The notes under the pieces were generated by a model. The model searched no databases and was not told the origin of the DNA. It saw nothing but the letters and a program-made list of their open reading frames with translations. Both the position numbers and the translations under genes were made by a program. Shown in pieces: positions 8,650-16,847 of a stretch of DNA of 64,000 bases. The stretch comes from Pseudomonadota bacterium (GTDB lineage Bacteria; Pseudomonadota; Gammaproteobacteria; Burkholderiales; Burkholderiaceae_B), in NCBI GenBank assembly GCA_023427085.1, contig JAEZBO010000267.1, positions 1-64,000 of the forward strand, in the 5' to 3' direction. The number at the start of each line of letters is the position of its first letter. Position 1 is the first letter of the stretch.

Positions 8650-8998
8650 CACACTGGCGCGCCGGCTGTCGTGCTCATGCAACGACGCGGCGCCCATCGC
8701 CTCTCTGCCGAAAAGTAATAGGCTTTTTCAGCCCGGATACTTGCGGCGTTCAGATAGACCCAGGTTTTGTGCGCCTCGGCGGCCGATATCCGTTGTCGGC
8801 CCGCACCAGCACTGGGTTGTTACGATTGACCCCAGGCCCACCCAGGGATATGCCCGCAGGCCACCAAACCCTGTAGCGATTATCTCCGCTTTATTTCCGT
8901 TTATGCGGATTTCCTCATTCAATTCAAGGACATGCGCTCAGTCCGTTTTAAGAATGAATTGATTAACATCCGGGTGTCAACGTTAACCCTTAGCCAAA
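8650..8998. other. Gene-free, locally AT-richer stretch
   Basis: No credible gene; the short frames here have no ribosome-binding sites or protein-like composition. Bases from about 8870 on are clearly more AT-rich than the surroundings. TTGATT at 8957 with TTAACC about 18 bases on is a possible promoter for the small gene that begins at 8999. Confidence 0.4.
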
Positions 8999-9196
8999 AT
9001 GACCCAGCACAACCTCGACGCTTTTATGCGTCAAGTTGCCAGTAACTCGACGCTGTGGGGCTGTGCCTCGCAGTTCGCCCACGGCCACCTGCACGACGCC
9101 GCCGCGCATCTGGCCACGATGGCCGAGATCATGGGCTGTCCATTCGACCCCCAAGAGTTTTCGCGACTGGCCTCCCAGTTCGAACCCGGCTGCTGA
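8999..9196 (+). CDS. Nif11-like small protein
   Basis: 65 residues. The pattern NLDAFMRQVASNSTLW, then an alanine-rich helix (HDAAAHLATMAEIMG) and CPFDPQEF matches the Nif11 domain (xLxxFxxxVxxxxxL...A...AxxxGxxFxxxE). Nif11 domains serve as leader peptides of ribosomally made natural products or as stand-alone small proteins. Here only seven residues follow the domain, ending in Cys, with no GG cleavage site or core peptide, and no maturation enzyme is nearby. It is therefore likely a stand-alone Nif11 protein of unknown role. No strong ribosome-binding site is seen. Confidence 0.62.
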   Translation: MTQHNLDAFMRQVASNSTLWGCASQFAHGHLHDAAAHLATMAEIMGCPFDPQEFSRLASQFEPGC

Positions 9197-9272
9197 ACGC
9201 CGGACCGGCCGCGCCCCACTTGATAAACTGCGTCGCATCGACAGCAGCACAAGACGCGATGGGGCAGGGCGC

Positions 9273-9551
9273 ATGCAAGACGGATTTCTTTTTTTCGGCA
9301 TGGTCGCCGTCGTCGGCGCGGCGGCGCTGGCGGGATTCGCCGCCAGTCGCGCGGCAACGATACTGCGCAGCCTGGCCGGTTGCGGCCTGGCGGCGGCAGC
9401 GGTCGCATTGATCGTGTTTTTTCTGATCAGGCCCGGTGAGCCCGATTACGCGCCGCTGCTGGGTATCGCAGCGGGCATGTTTTTCTGGGTCATCGCGTTT
9501 TCTGCATCGCTGCTGACCCGGCGCGTGCGCTCGGCGCAGGCCGGCCGCTGA
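9273..9551 (+). CDS. Small integral membrane protein
   Basis: 92 residues with three predicted membrane segments (FFGMVAVVGAAALAGF, AAAAVALIVFFLI, GIAAGMFFWVIAFSASLL) and an Arg-rich C-terminus. Start chosen at 9273, after GGGGCAGGGCGC, because the longer frame upstream overlaps the Nif11-like gene and is not protein-like. No family recognised. Confidence 0.65.
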   Translation: MQDGFLFFGMVAVVGAAALAGFAASRAATILRSLAGCGLAAAAVALIVFFLIRPGEPDYAPLLGIAAGMFFWVIAFSASLLTRRVRSAQAGR

Positions 9552-9625
9552 TGCCGCATCCTTGACCGGCCAGGTCGAATTAGGCCCGGCCGCGCATCAC
9601 GGCCCGGGCCTCTACACAGTGACCG

Positions 9626-10927
9626 TCAGATCGTGGCCGCCACGTGTGCCAGCGGGGGCACCGGTATTTGCAGGCCTTTCTCGAGCGCGGCCATGCCGGT
9701 CGGCAGATCGACCTTCAGGCCCAGGTCGCGCATGCTCGAACCCAGCGCGTGCACGGTGCGGAACAGGTTGTGCGAACGGCATTGTTCGCCCATCTGGCCG
9801 ATCCGCACGATCGGCAGGCCGAACGAGCTGGAAATCTCGACGTGGTAATGCTCGGAAATGTGCGCGCAGACCTGGCCGTTGTCCAGCGGCGCCGGCACCT
9901 CGATGCCAACCACCGAGCTCAAGCGCGACGCGGGTGCCGTGAACAGCTTCAGGCCCATCGCCTCGATGCTTTGCTGCAAGGCCTTCGAGCAGCGTGCGTG
10001 ACGCTCGAAACGGGTCGGCAGCGTCTCGGCGCAGACCAGCCGCAATGCCTCATGCAACGCCAGCACGCCCGATACCGGCGCGGTGTAGTGATACGAGCCC
10101 TTGTGCCAGAAATTGGTCGCCAACCGGGCATCCAGGCACCAGTGGCTGTTGTGGCCCTCACGCCGGCCGATGCGTTCCCAGGCTTCGTTCGAAAACGCGA
10201 TCAGCGACACGCCCGGAATCGACGACAGGCCTTTCTGGCCGCCGGTGATCACCGCGTCGATCTGCCAGGCGTCCATGTCCAGCGGCATCGTGCTCAGCGT
10301 GCAGACGGCATCGACGATCACCATGCAGCCGTGCTGCTTGGCCAACTTGGCGATGGCCGGCAGTTCACGATTGAACACGGTGTTTGAGGTCTCGCCCTGC
10401 ACGATGGTCAGGCAGTCGGGCTTGTGCGCGCGCAGCGCGGCCTCGACTTCGTCGAGTTGGGCGGCGCGATGGCCCGGCACGTCGAGCACCGCCACGTCGG
10501 CGCCCAGGCGGCGGCTCATGTCAGCCATGCGCGCGCTGAAAAAGCCGTTGACCACGCACAGCACCTTGCTGCCCGGCGTGACCAGGTTGCAGATGGCCAT
10601 CTCCATCGCGGCCGAGCCCGGGCCCGCCACGCCCAGCACCCAGTTCGAGCGCGTCTGGAACACATAACGCGCCATCTCCTTGACCTGGCTGATGATGGTC
10701 GACATGGTCGAGCCCAGGTGATTGATCACCACCGAATTGGCTCGCGCCACCGCGTCCGGGATCGGCACCGGACCGGCGCCCATCATCAGCAGCGGATCGT
10801 CAGGCAGGATCTCGTTGAGCGGACGCACGACCGGCGCGGCGACGGCGCCACGGGTGGTGAGGTCTTGAGGCACGGCGAGGTCACTGCCAGAGGGGGTCAA
10901 TACGGGTGAGTGGGTTGCTTCGAGCAT
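9626..10927 (-). CDS. Class V PLP-dependent aminotransferase (alanine-glyoxylate aminotransferase family)
   Basis: 433 residues from the chosen start MLEATHSPVL; the frame is open to 11062, so up to 45 more residues are possible. The fold is type I PLP: MMGAGPVPIPDAV near the N-terminus, a PGSAAMEM cofactor segment, IVDAVCTL with the PLP-binding Asp, and GGQKGLSSIPG with the Schiff-base Lys. Family members transaminate alanine or serine with glyoxylate, or pyridoxamine with pyruvate; sequence alone does not decide. The gene is divergent from the Gate-domain gene at 11103 and stands alone. Confidence 0.85.
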   Translation of the reverse strand: MLEATHSPVLTPSGSDLAVPQDLTTRGAVAAPVVRPLNEILPDDPLLMMGAGPVPIPDAVARANSVVINHLGSTMSTIISQVKEMARYVFQTRSNWVLGVAGPGSAAMEMAICNLVTPGSKVLCVVNGFFSARMADMSRRLGADVAVLDVPGHRAAQLDEVEAALRAHKPDCLTIVQGETSNTVFNRELPAIAKLAKQHGCMVIVDAVCTLSTMPLDMDAWQIDAVITGGQKGLSSIPGVSLIAFSNEAWERIGRREGHNSHWCLDARLATNFWHKGSYHYTAPVSGVLALHEALRLVCAETLPTRFERHARCSKALQQSIEAMGLKLFTAPASRLSSVVGIEVPAPLDNGQVCAHISEHYHVEISSSFGLPIVRIGQMGEQCRSHNLFRTVHALGSSMRDLGLKVDLPTGMAALEKGLQIPVPPLAHVAATI

Positions 10928-11102
10928 GGTCACTGCCAGGGGATGATGGAAAAGGCGCGGCATCGACGACATCGGGTCGGCCGCCGACGGCGCACCGCGG
11001 CGATCGTGCCGCAGCGCCGCGACGGGCGCGCCGGGATATCTGCGTGTCGGGTGCTCTATCATACTGCCGCGCGGCTTTTGCGCTGACCCTCATTCGTTCG
11101 TC

Positions 11103-12065
11103 ATGACCGCCTATCTATCGAGTCTGCTGTCGCGCAGCCGCCGCCTGTTCTGGGCGCTGGCCAAGATCATGTTGCCGGTGATGCTGGCGGTACGTGTCGG
11201 CGAACTGCTCGGCTGGGTCGACGCGATCGGGGTGGCGCTCGGGCCGTTCATGGGCCTGCTCAATCTGCCGGCCGAGGCGGGTCTGGTCTGGATCGCCTGC
11301 GCCTTCGTCGGCATCTATGGCGGCATCGGCGCGCTGATCGGGCTGGCGCCGCAGATGGACATGAATGCGGCGCAACTGAGCGCGCTGGCCGCGATGATGC
11401 TGTTTGCGCACAACCTGCCGCTCGAGCAGGCCATCGTGCGCCGGGCCGGCGCGAGTTTTTGGTTCACCTGTTCGCTGCGCATCGTCGTGGCGCTGGGGTA
11501 TGGCGGCGCGGTGGCGTGGGGCAGCCAGGCGCTGGGCGTGCTGCAGGAACCGGTCTCGCTGGGCTGGCTGCAAGGTTCGGAGTTCGCCAGCGCGCAAGAT
11601 GGCCTCGGACATCTTGCGTGGGTGCGCGCCACGCTGGTGTCGCTGGTCGCCACCTATGTCGTGATCGTGGCCTTGCTGGTGCTGCTTGACGGCATGGAGC
11701 GGCTGGGCCTGACGCGCCGCATCACGCGGCTGCTGACGCCGGTGCTGCGGGTATCGGGATTGGACGCACGTGTCGCGCCGGTGACCACGGTCGGCGTGCT
11801 GCTGGGCCTGACCTATGGCGGAGCCTTGATCATTGAAGAGACCAGCAAGCAGGACCTTCCGGTGCGCGCTCGGCTGTTGGCGCTGAGCTGGCTCTCGCTG
11901 TCGCATTCGCTGATCGAGGACACCTTGCTGATGCTGGCGCTGGGCGCCGACATCTGGATCGTGCTGGTCGGCCGGGTGCTCGTGACGATGCTGGTCGTCA
12001 GCCTGATGGCGCGTGCCTGGCGCGGCCCGCGGCCGCAGCCGGCGAACAGTGCGACAGCCGCGTGA
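11103..12065 (+). CDS. Nucleoside recognition (Gate) domain membrane protein
   Basis: 320 residues, almost wholly membrane segments. Two related halves are visible, each with a Gate-type stretch: FVGIYGGIGALIGLAP in the first and GVLLGLTYGGALIIEETSK in the second, with the helix SLSHSLIEDTLLMLALG near the end. This is the layout of SpmA/SpmB/YjiH-like Gate proteins, whose substrates are unsettled (nucleosides or small organic solutes have been proposed). It is divergently transcribed from the aminotransferase gene. Confidence 0.82.
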   Translation: MTAYLSSLLSRSRRLFWALAKIMLPVMLAVRVGELLGWVDAIGVALGPFMGLLNLPAEAGLVWIACAFVGIYGGIGALIGLAPQMDMNAAQLSALAAMMLFAHNLPLEQAIVRRAGASFWFTCSLRIVVALGYGGAVAWGSQALGVLQEPVSLGWLQGSEFASAQDGLGHLAWVRATLVSLVATYVVIVALLVLLDGMERLGLTRRITRLLTPVLRVSGLDARVAPVTTVGVLLGLTYGGALIIEETSKQDLPVRARLLALSWLSLSHSLIEDTLLMLALGADIWIVLVGRVLVTMLVVSLMARAWRGPRPQPANSATAA

Positions 12066-12122
12066 GCGGTGTGGCCGGTAACGTGCGCGGCGAGTCGACG
12101 AAGAAAGATTTTCGTAGCCCAC

Positions 12123-12152
12123 TTGCACTCGTATTTCAAAATGGTGTATGAT
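12123..12152 (+). promoter_or_regulatory. Candidate promoter of initiator tRNA
   Basis: TTGCAC at 12123-12128, an 18-base spacer and TATGAT at 12147-12152. Transcription would start about 6 bases before the tRNA, which fits a tRNA promoter with a very short leader. Confidence 0.55.
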
Positions 12153-12164
12153 TCATTTCTCAGA

Positions 12165-12241
12165 CGCGGGGTGGAGCAGTCTGGCAGCTCGTCGGGCTCA
12201 TAACCCGAAGGTCACAGGTTCAAATCCTGTCCCCGCAACCA
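12165..12241 (+). tRNA. Initiator tRNA-fMet (CAU)
   Basis: A 77-base tRNA with acceptor CGCGGGG against CCCCGCA. The C1 x A72 mismatch and the three G-C pairs at the base of the anticodon stem (GGG before, CCC after the CTCATAA loop) are the hallmarks of bacterial initiator tRNA. CCA is encoded. Confidence 0.97.
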
Positions 12242-12247
12242 GATTAC

Positions 12248-12287
12248 AAATGGCCTCGATGCTCACGCATCGAGGCCATTTTGTTTT
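12248..12287 (+). terminator. Rho-independent terminator of tRNA-fMet
   Basis: Long stem AATGGCCTCGATGC / GCATCGAGGCCATT with TCAC loop, followed by TTGTTTTT. Very strong. Confidence 0.93.
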
Positions 12288-12357
12288 TCAGCGTCGCCAT
12301 GCTCCGGCGGCTGACCATCGGGCTGATGGCGCTGACAGGCAAGGCAGGAGACAGCGA

Positions 12358-12762
12358 TTGAGCACATACCCATCAAAAGTCGATGCCTGGCTCATCGCCT
12401 TACTCACCGGCGTGGCCATCGCCTTGCTGGCAGCGTTCTGCAAAAGTCACGGCTTGGTCGCGGGATTGCTGGCACTGGTGGCGTGGGCGGCATTCGTATG
12501 CGTGCTCATCGTGCCTTGCCGATACGCGTTGCAGGACGATCACCTGACGATCCGCGCAGGGCTCAAGCGTTGGCACATCCCGTATGCGTCCATCCGCAAC
12601 GTGAAGCCTTCGCGCAGTTTCCTGGCCGCTCCCGCACTGTCCTTGGATAGGGTGGAAATCTCCTACGGCCAGTTCGACAGCGTGCTGGTATCGCCTGTGA
12701 AGCGCCAGGCGTTCATCGACGCGCTATCGGCGCGCTTGCCCACGGCGACGGAAACTCGTTAA
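12358..12762 (+). CDS. PH-domain membrane protein (bPH type)
   Basis: 134 residues using TTG at 12358 as start: AGGAG at 12346-12350 stands seven bases before it, while the longer frame would run through the tRNA and terminator. Two membrane segments (WLIALLTGVAIALLAAF, LVAGLLALVAWAAFVCVLIV) are followed by a small PH-like domain (YALQDDHLTIRAGLKRWHIP, RVEISYG). Bacterial PH-domain proteins of this type have no settled function. Confidence 0.72.
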   Translation: MSTYPSKVDAWLIALLTGVAIALLAAFCKSHGLVAGLLALVAWAAFVCVLIVPCRYALQDDHLTIRAGLKRWHIPYASIRNVKPSRSFLAAPALSLDRVEISYGQFDSVLVSPVKRQAFIDALSARLPTATETR

Positions 12763-12861
12763 GCAGCCGATGCGAGACACGCAGCGAGCCCGCCCGGGTG
12801 CCGCCATTTTCATGCGCGGCCCACGCGCGATAGGTACGCCGCCCCGTGCTATGTTGCCCCA

Positions 12862-13326
12862 ATGAACCCACCCGTCATCTTCCGCCGCGCCACCATCGCC
12901 GATCTCGAGCCGATCCTCGCTTTGCTCGCCGACGACAGCATCGCGGCCGAGCGCGAGGGCAGCCGATCCTTCGCGCCCGACGTCTACCATCAAGCCTTCG
13001 GCGAAATCGACCAGGACCCCAATCAATGGTTGGCGGTCGCGGACAGTGACGGCGAGATCGTCGGCACGCTCCAACTGACCTTCATTCCCGGGCTGCTGCA
13101 GGGCGGCGCATGGCGAGGTCAGATCGAGGCGGTCAGGGTGTCGGCCACGCATCGGGGCCAGGGGCTGGGCGCCGAGTTTCTGCAGTGGGCCGTCGAGACC
13201 TGCCGCGAGCGCGGCTGCCGGACCGTGCAGCTGACGACCGACAAGCGTCGGACCGATGCACACCGGTTCTATGAAAAGCTGGGTTTCCAAGGAACCCATT
13301 ACGGCTACAAGCTGACGCTTCCGTAG
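12862..13326 (+). CDS. GNAT family N-acetyltransferase
   Basis: 154 residues with the GNAT fold: IFRRATIADLEPILALL at the N-terminus, IEAVRVSATHRGQGLGAEFL (the R/Q-x-x-G-x-G/A acetyl-CoA loop as HRGQGLG) and a C-terminal AHRFYEKLGFQGTHYGYKL. It transfers an acetyl group from acetyl-CoA to an unknown amine. Convergent with the VOC gene at 13345. Confidence 0.9.
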   Translation: MNPPVIFRRATIADLEPILALLADDSIAAEREGSRSFAPDVYHQAFGEIDQDPNQWLAVADSDGEIVGTLQLTFIPGLLQGGAWRGQIEAVRVSATHRGQGLGAEFLQWAVETCRERGCRTVQLTTDKRRTDAHRFYEKLGFQGTHYGYKLTLP

Positions 13327-13344
13327 CAGCCCGCCGCCGCCAGG

Positions 13345-13767
13345 TCAGTCTTCGGGCAATAGCGCCGGATTCCACACGATCTCCCAGACGTGGCCGTCGG
13401 GATCCTGGAAGTACGCCGCATAGCCGCCCCAGAACGTGTCGTGAGCTGGCTTGACGGCACGCGCCCCGGCCGCCAGCGCCTGGGCCATGACGCGGTCGAC
13501 TTCGTCACGCGTGCGCACGTTGTGGCCCAGCGTAAAGGACGTCGGCGATGGCGGCGTCTTCGGCAGGCCGGTGTCGTGGGCCACGTCGTCCTGCGCCCAG
13601 ATCGCCAGCTTGGCGCCGCCGTCCAGATCAAAGAACGCCACCGCGCCGTGCTCGAACTGCTGGCCGGTGATGCCGGCGCCGGGCAGGCCCAGGCCCTCGC
13701 GGTAAAAGCGGAATGACCGCTCGAGATCGGCCACGGCGAGCGTGATGACCGAGAGGCGCGGCTTCAT
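13345..13767 (-). CDS. VOC (glyoxalase/bleomycin resistance) superfamily protein
   Basis: 140 residues with the paired beta-alpha-beta-beta-beta units of the VOC fold: LSVITLAVADLERSFRFYRE at the start and AYFQDPDGHVWEIVWNP at the end, the latter with the usual metal-ligand Glu. VOC proteins bind metals or small hydrophobic compounds; substrate unknown. Reads in the same direction as the gene at 13780, 12 bases downstream of its stop. Confidence 0.88.
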   Translation of the reverse strand: MKPRLSVITLAVADLERSFRFYREGLGLPGAGITGQQFEHGAVAFFDLDGGAKLAIWAQDDVAHDTGLPKTPPSPTSFTLGHNVRTRDEVDRVMAQALAAGARAVKPAHDTFWGGYAAYFQDPDGHVWEIVWNPALLPED

Positions 13768-13779
13768 CGCTTCAGGGCT

Positions 13780-14118
13780 TCAGTTCAGATCGGCCGGCGA
13801 ACGTTCGCCTTCGTAGCCCAGCACGTCCAGCGCCGCGTCGTAGGTGTCGACGTCCGAGCACAAAAAGACCGCCACATCGCCCGGATTCATGTTCTCGAGC
13901 ACCTCGCCGACCTCGTCGTATGCCTGCTCGATGCTGGTGACGGCGGCCGCATGGATCTCGGCGTCGCTTTCGAACTTCTCGGCCGGCACGACCTCGGCGA
14001 CGGCGTTGAGGTCGGCCTCGCTGATCACGACATAGACGTTGATCGGGTGACCTTCGGCGGTGCATTGCAGTTCGATGCCACCGGGGGCATCGGCCATCTT
14101 GGTGCTGACGATATCCAT
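13780..14118 (-). CDS. Acidic hypothetical protein
   Basis: 112 residues from ATG at 14118 (a TTG at 14151 would add 11). The protein is acidic, with a strand-rich start (GIELQCTAEGHPINVYVVIS), a helical middle (SIEQAYDEVGEVLENM) and an end DVDTYDAALDVLGYEG. No signal peptide, membrane segment or family was recognised. Possibly cotranscribed with the VOC gene. Confidence 0.65.
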   Translation of the reverse strand: MDIVSTKMADAPGGIELQCTAEGHPINVYVVISEADLNAVAEVVPAEKFESDAEIHAAAVTSIEQAYDEVGEVLENMNPGDVAVFLCSDVDTYDAALDVLGYEGERSPADLN

Positions 14119-14383
14119 GTTTGTATCCACTCGCGGGTTGCCGCGACGCAAGGGCGTGACGGCAGGGATTTCCTTGGGGCCAATATAACAGCGGGGTGGG
14201 CCGGCGCCGGGGGCGGCGGACGCGGACCGGGCGGCTCGCTCGCGCCATTGGACAGGTCCGATTTTTCGTCGTTGTGAAACTGTGCGTAATACAACATTTC
14301 AACGGTGCACTGCGGAAAGTTTAGGAAAAAAGACAGTTGTGCAAGATCTCGGGAGTATTCTGTCCTTTTCCGAGGGCGGCCCT

Positions 14384-14662
14384 ATGTTCCCCAATCATTA
14401 CGTTTACAAGGGTTATCGGCTATCGGCGAATCTGCAGCGGGTGTTGGCTGGCGATCCTGGTGCGGGTCTTGATGGCGTTACCTTTTTTGCGACGATCGTG
14501 GTGGCCCGCGCCGCCGACACCGACGAACCCGGCAACGAGTACGAAGTACCCGTCTTCACCGAAAGCGGCGGCATGCACAGCCCGCGAGAGGCCATCCACG
14601 TCGCGGTCCAGTACGGTTGCCGCCTGGTCGACGCCATGCCCCCCTCGGCCCTGGCATCCTGA
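14384..14662 (+). CDS. Small hypothetical protein of the YRGYR type
   Basis: 92 residues starting MFPNHYVYKGYRL. It shares with the proteins at 5362 and 48007 an opening Y-[RK]-G-[CY]-R, a central Gly-Val strand (DGVTFFATIVVA) and a closing helix SPREAIHVAVQYGCRLVD. Function unknown. GGGCGGCCC is the only purine-rich stretch near the start. It lies just upstream of the cold shock gene; an imperfect hairpin (14665-14691) may end its transcript. Confidence 0.65.
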   Translation: MFPNHYVYKGYRLSANLQRVLAGDPGAGLDGVTFFATIVVARAADTDEPGNEYEVPVFTESGGMHSPREAIHVAVQYGCRLVDAMPPSALAS

Positions 14663-14691
14663 CGTCCCCGCTTTTATCTTTTAAGCAGGGG

Positions 14692-14854
14692 TTGACGCCG
14701 CCGGATTTCCCGTTCATAGTGCGCGAGCAGATCGTCAAGCGACGCGGTTTTCGTGCTCCAGTCGCCCTTGTTGGACCGTCGGTTGTTCTACTTCCCTTCC
14801 TTGATCGTTCTGGCAATCCTGGGCTCGCGCCTACAAATATCTAGGAAGTACATC
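14692..14854 (+). promoter_or_regulatory. Promoter and long leader of the cold shock gene
   Basis: TTGACG at 14692-14697, a 17-base spacer and CATAGT at 14715-14720 form a good sigma-70 promoter. The start near 14727 gives a leader of about 128 bases, as in cspA-type mRNAs whose leaders refold with temperature. GGAAG at 14843-14847 is the ribosome-binding site. The leader role is inference from the family. Confidence 0.7.
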
Positions 14855-15058
14855 ATGGCAACCGGTATCGTTAAGTGGTTCAACCCGGAAAAGGGCTTCG
14901 GTTTCATCGTTCCCGATGAAGGCGGCAAAGACCTCTTCGCGCACTATTCTGAAATTCGTGCTGACGGCTTCAAGTCGTTGGAAGAAAACCAGCGTGTCAG
15001 CTACGAAGTTGGTGCAGGCCCCAAGGGTCCCAGCGCCAAGAACATCCAGCCGCTGTAA
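14855..15058 (+). CDS. Cold shock protein, CspA family
   Basis: 67 residues, a single OB-fold cold shock domain with RNP1 (KGFGFIVP) and RNP2 (DLFAHYSEI) motifs. It binds single-stranded RNA/DNA and acts as an RNA chaperone. Length and sequence match the CspA family; whether it is cold-induced depends on the leader described above. Confidence 0.95.
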   Translation: MATGIVKWFNPEKGFGFIVPDEGGKDLFAHYSEIRADGFKSLEENQRVSYEVGAGPKGPSAKNIQPL

Positions 15059-15084
15059 AGCGCCCGGACAGTTCAGCTGATCGG

Positions 15085-15114
15085 CAAAACCCGGCTTCGG
15101 CCGGGTTTTGTTTT
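15085..15114 (+). terminator. Rho-independent terminator of the cold shock gene
   Basis: Stem AAAACCCGGC / GCCGGGTTTT with TTCG tetraloop, followed by GTTTT. Its A-rich left arm may also serve the convergent peptidase gene. Confidence 0.9.
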
Positions 15115-15143
15115 GGGCGCTCGGATCCGGTCCTGCGCCCGCT

Positions 15144-15815
15144 TCATGGCTTGGCGGTCGCCGCGGGGCTGGCCGTCGACGACGGCCGCGCTGCCGCGGC
15201 GGGGCGGGCAGGCCGTGCCGGCGCGGGATCGCGCAGCAGCGGAAACGGATTGATCGCGCCACCCGCTTCATAGATGCCGTAATGCAGATGAGGCGGCGTG
15301 CCGCGCGCATTGCCGGTATTGCCGACCGTGCCCAATTGCGAGCCGACCTGCACGCGATCGCCCGGTTCGAGCTCGCTATGCTGGTCCAGATGCGCGTAGT
15401 AGTGCATCTGCCGACCCGGTCCCATCACCCAGATCATGTTGCCGCCCAGCTTGCCGGTGCCCTTGCGGGTGACGATGCCCTCGGTGGCGGACAGCACCGG
15501 CCGGCCGCGCGGCGCAAAGATGTCGACGCCTTCGTGACGCCGATCCCGGCCACGCGGCGCGCCCCAGGTATCGGTCAGTGCCGCGGGACGCACCCCGGCC
15601 ACCGGCACCGGCAGGCGCTCGGGCACCGGCTTCATCGCCAGGCTGATCGCGTAGAACGGCGTGTTGGCGATCGGCGGCAGGATCGGCCACAGGCCCCACA
15701 CCAGCAAGGCCAGGACGCCATAGCGGATCAGCCGCCAGAAACGCCGGCCCCAGCGGCCAGCGGGGCGGGGTGTCGGGCCATCGGAATTTTCAGGGCTGTG
15801 CTGCGGTCTATCCAT
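15144..15815 (-). CDS. M23 family (LytM-type) peptidase, membrane anchored
   Basis: 223 residues. One N-terminal membrane segment (LIRYGVLALLVWGLWPIL) anchors a periplasmic LytM domain with the zinc ligands HEGVD (His and Asp), HYYAHL and HLHYG. Such enzymes cut peptidoglycan peptide bridges. The C-terminus is a Pro/Ala-rich tail. All catalytic residues seem present, so it is likely an active hydrolase. Confidence 0.9.
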   Translation of the reverse strand: MDRPQHSPENSDGPTPRPAGRWGRRFWRLIRYGVLALLVWGLWPILPPIANTPFYAISLAMKPVPERLPVPVAGVRPAALTDTWGAPRGRDRRHEGVDIFAPRGRPVLSATEGIVTRKGTGKLGGNMIWVMGPGRQMHYYAHLDQHSELEPGDRVQVGSQLGTVGNTGNARGTPPHLHYGIYEAGGAINPFPLLRDPAPARPARPAAAARPSSTASPAATAKP

Positions 15816-16006
15816 GCTTGGCTGTCTGCGCCCGAGAGCGCGGCAAGATCCTGTGTCGGTGGTCTGACCGGTTCGACAGTGCCGCCCGGCTGGTCGTTCG
15901 CGAGGCTCGCAAGTGCATGCCTGTGGTTACATGCTGACAGCAATCGCAGCGGGCGCGGCCGCGGCAAGGCTAGAATCTGGCAATAGAAGAAAGAGGAACT
16001 CGCACA

Positions 16007-16714
16007 ATGAAACGCTACAGTCTCGTCCTGGGCCTGACGATCCTGGCCGGTTGCGCATCGCAGTCGCCGGCGCCCGTCGATCGTGCCGGATCGCCGCAAC
16101 TGCCCTCCGATCCGGTGCCGCCGGCCGCTGAATCGCTGCCGGTGCCTGGCGATCCCGGCGCGTCGACCTTGCCGGTCGAGCGCCTGCGTGGCGTCTACAG
16201 CAAGACGGCGGGCTGGATGCTGTGCGGCGCGCAGTCGCCCGCATCGATCGCAGCCGCAGAACCGGTCATGAGCGAGTTGGCCGGCTTCGCGCCGGGCGAG
16301 GATGCCTACTTTCTGGACGGCTGGGGCCGCCAGGGCCAGCAGGGCGGCGTCGAACTGGTCAACATCGAGCGTATGCACACCGAGGGGCCGGACTGCAGCG
16401 AGCCGCTCGAGGGCTTCGTCTGGGTGGCGCACGGACAGGAGCCGTTCTGGGCCTTCGGTATCACGACCCAGGGCATCCGATTCAAGCCGCAAGGCACGCA
16501 GTCGCGCACCTATGCCTATGTCGCGCCGCAAGCCGAGGGCTCCCGCGTCGTCTATCGCGGCGCGGATTTCGAGCTGGTGCTGAACAAGCAGGTCTGCCAC
16601 AGCACCATGGCAATGGCGCGTTATGCTTGGCAGGCGCAGCTGAACACTCCCGATGGCAACTGGCAGGGCTGTGCCTGGCAAGGCACGCAATCCGAAGCGC
16701 CCACGCTGAATTGA
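16007..16714 (+). CDS. Putative lipoprotein with COG3650-like domain
   Basis: 235 residues. Lipoprotein signal with lipobox (LTILAGC, Cys 16), then a Pro-rich spacer. The exported domain has several cysteines (MLCGAQ, PDCSEP, KQVCHSTM, WQGCAWQ) and the segment GQEPFWAFGIT, typical of a family of uncharacterised envelope proteins related to HslJ/YbaY-like domains. It stands 133 bases upstream of an ECF sigma gene in the same direction; a shared role in envelope stress is possible but not shown. Confidence 0.75.
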   Translation: MKRYSLVLGLTILAGCASQSPAPVDRAGSPQLPSDPVPPAAESLPVPGDPGASTLPVERLRGVYSKTAGWMLCGAQSPASIAAAEPVMSELAGFAPGEDAYFLDGWGRQGQQGGVELVNIERMHTEGPDCSEPLEGFVWVAHGQEPFWAFGITTQGIRFKPQGTQSRTYAYVAPQAEGSRVVYRGADFELVLNKQVCHSTMAMARYAWQAQLNTPDGNWQGCAWQGTQSEAPTLN

Positions 16715-16847
16715 TCCGGCGCTGCGATATCGCTGAGCGCTGAATCGTCGCGTAATGCACCACTGAGCGCCGCGACCCGACCGGCCGCGGCACCGGCGTC
16801 CACCGGGCGGCTCCCAGCGCGCCGCCCGCTGCAAAGGAAGTCCACGC

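Noticed and set aside
6397..8697. 766-codon minus-strand frame across the phosphoesterase gene
   Set aside because: Shadow frame rich in Arg/His/Gly/Gln; the plus-strand gene has domains, signal peptide and ribosome-binding site.
8741..8962. 73-codon frame between the phosphoesterase and Nif11-like genes
   Set aside because: No ribosome-binding site and no coherent protein pattern; an overlapping minus frame (8728-8922) is no better.
12148..12357. Upstream extension of the PH-domain gene
   Set aside because: It would run through the initiator tRNA and its terminator; the TTG at 12358 has a good ribosome-binding site.
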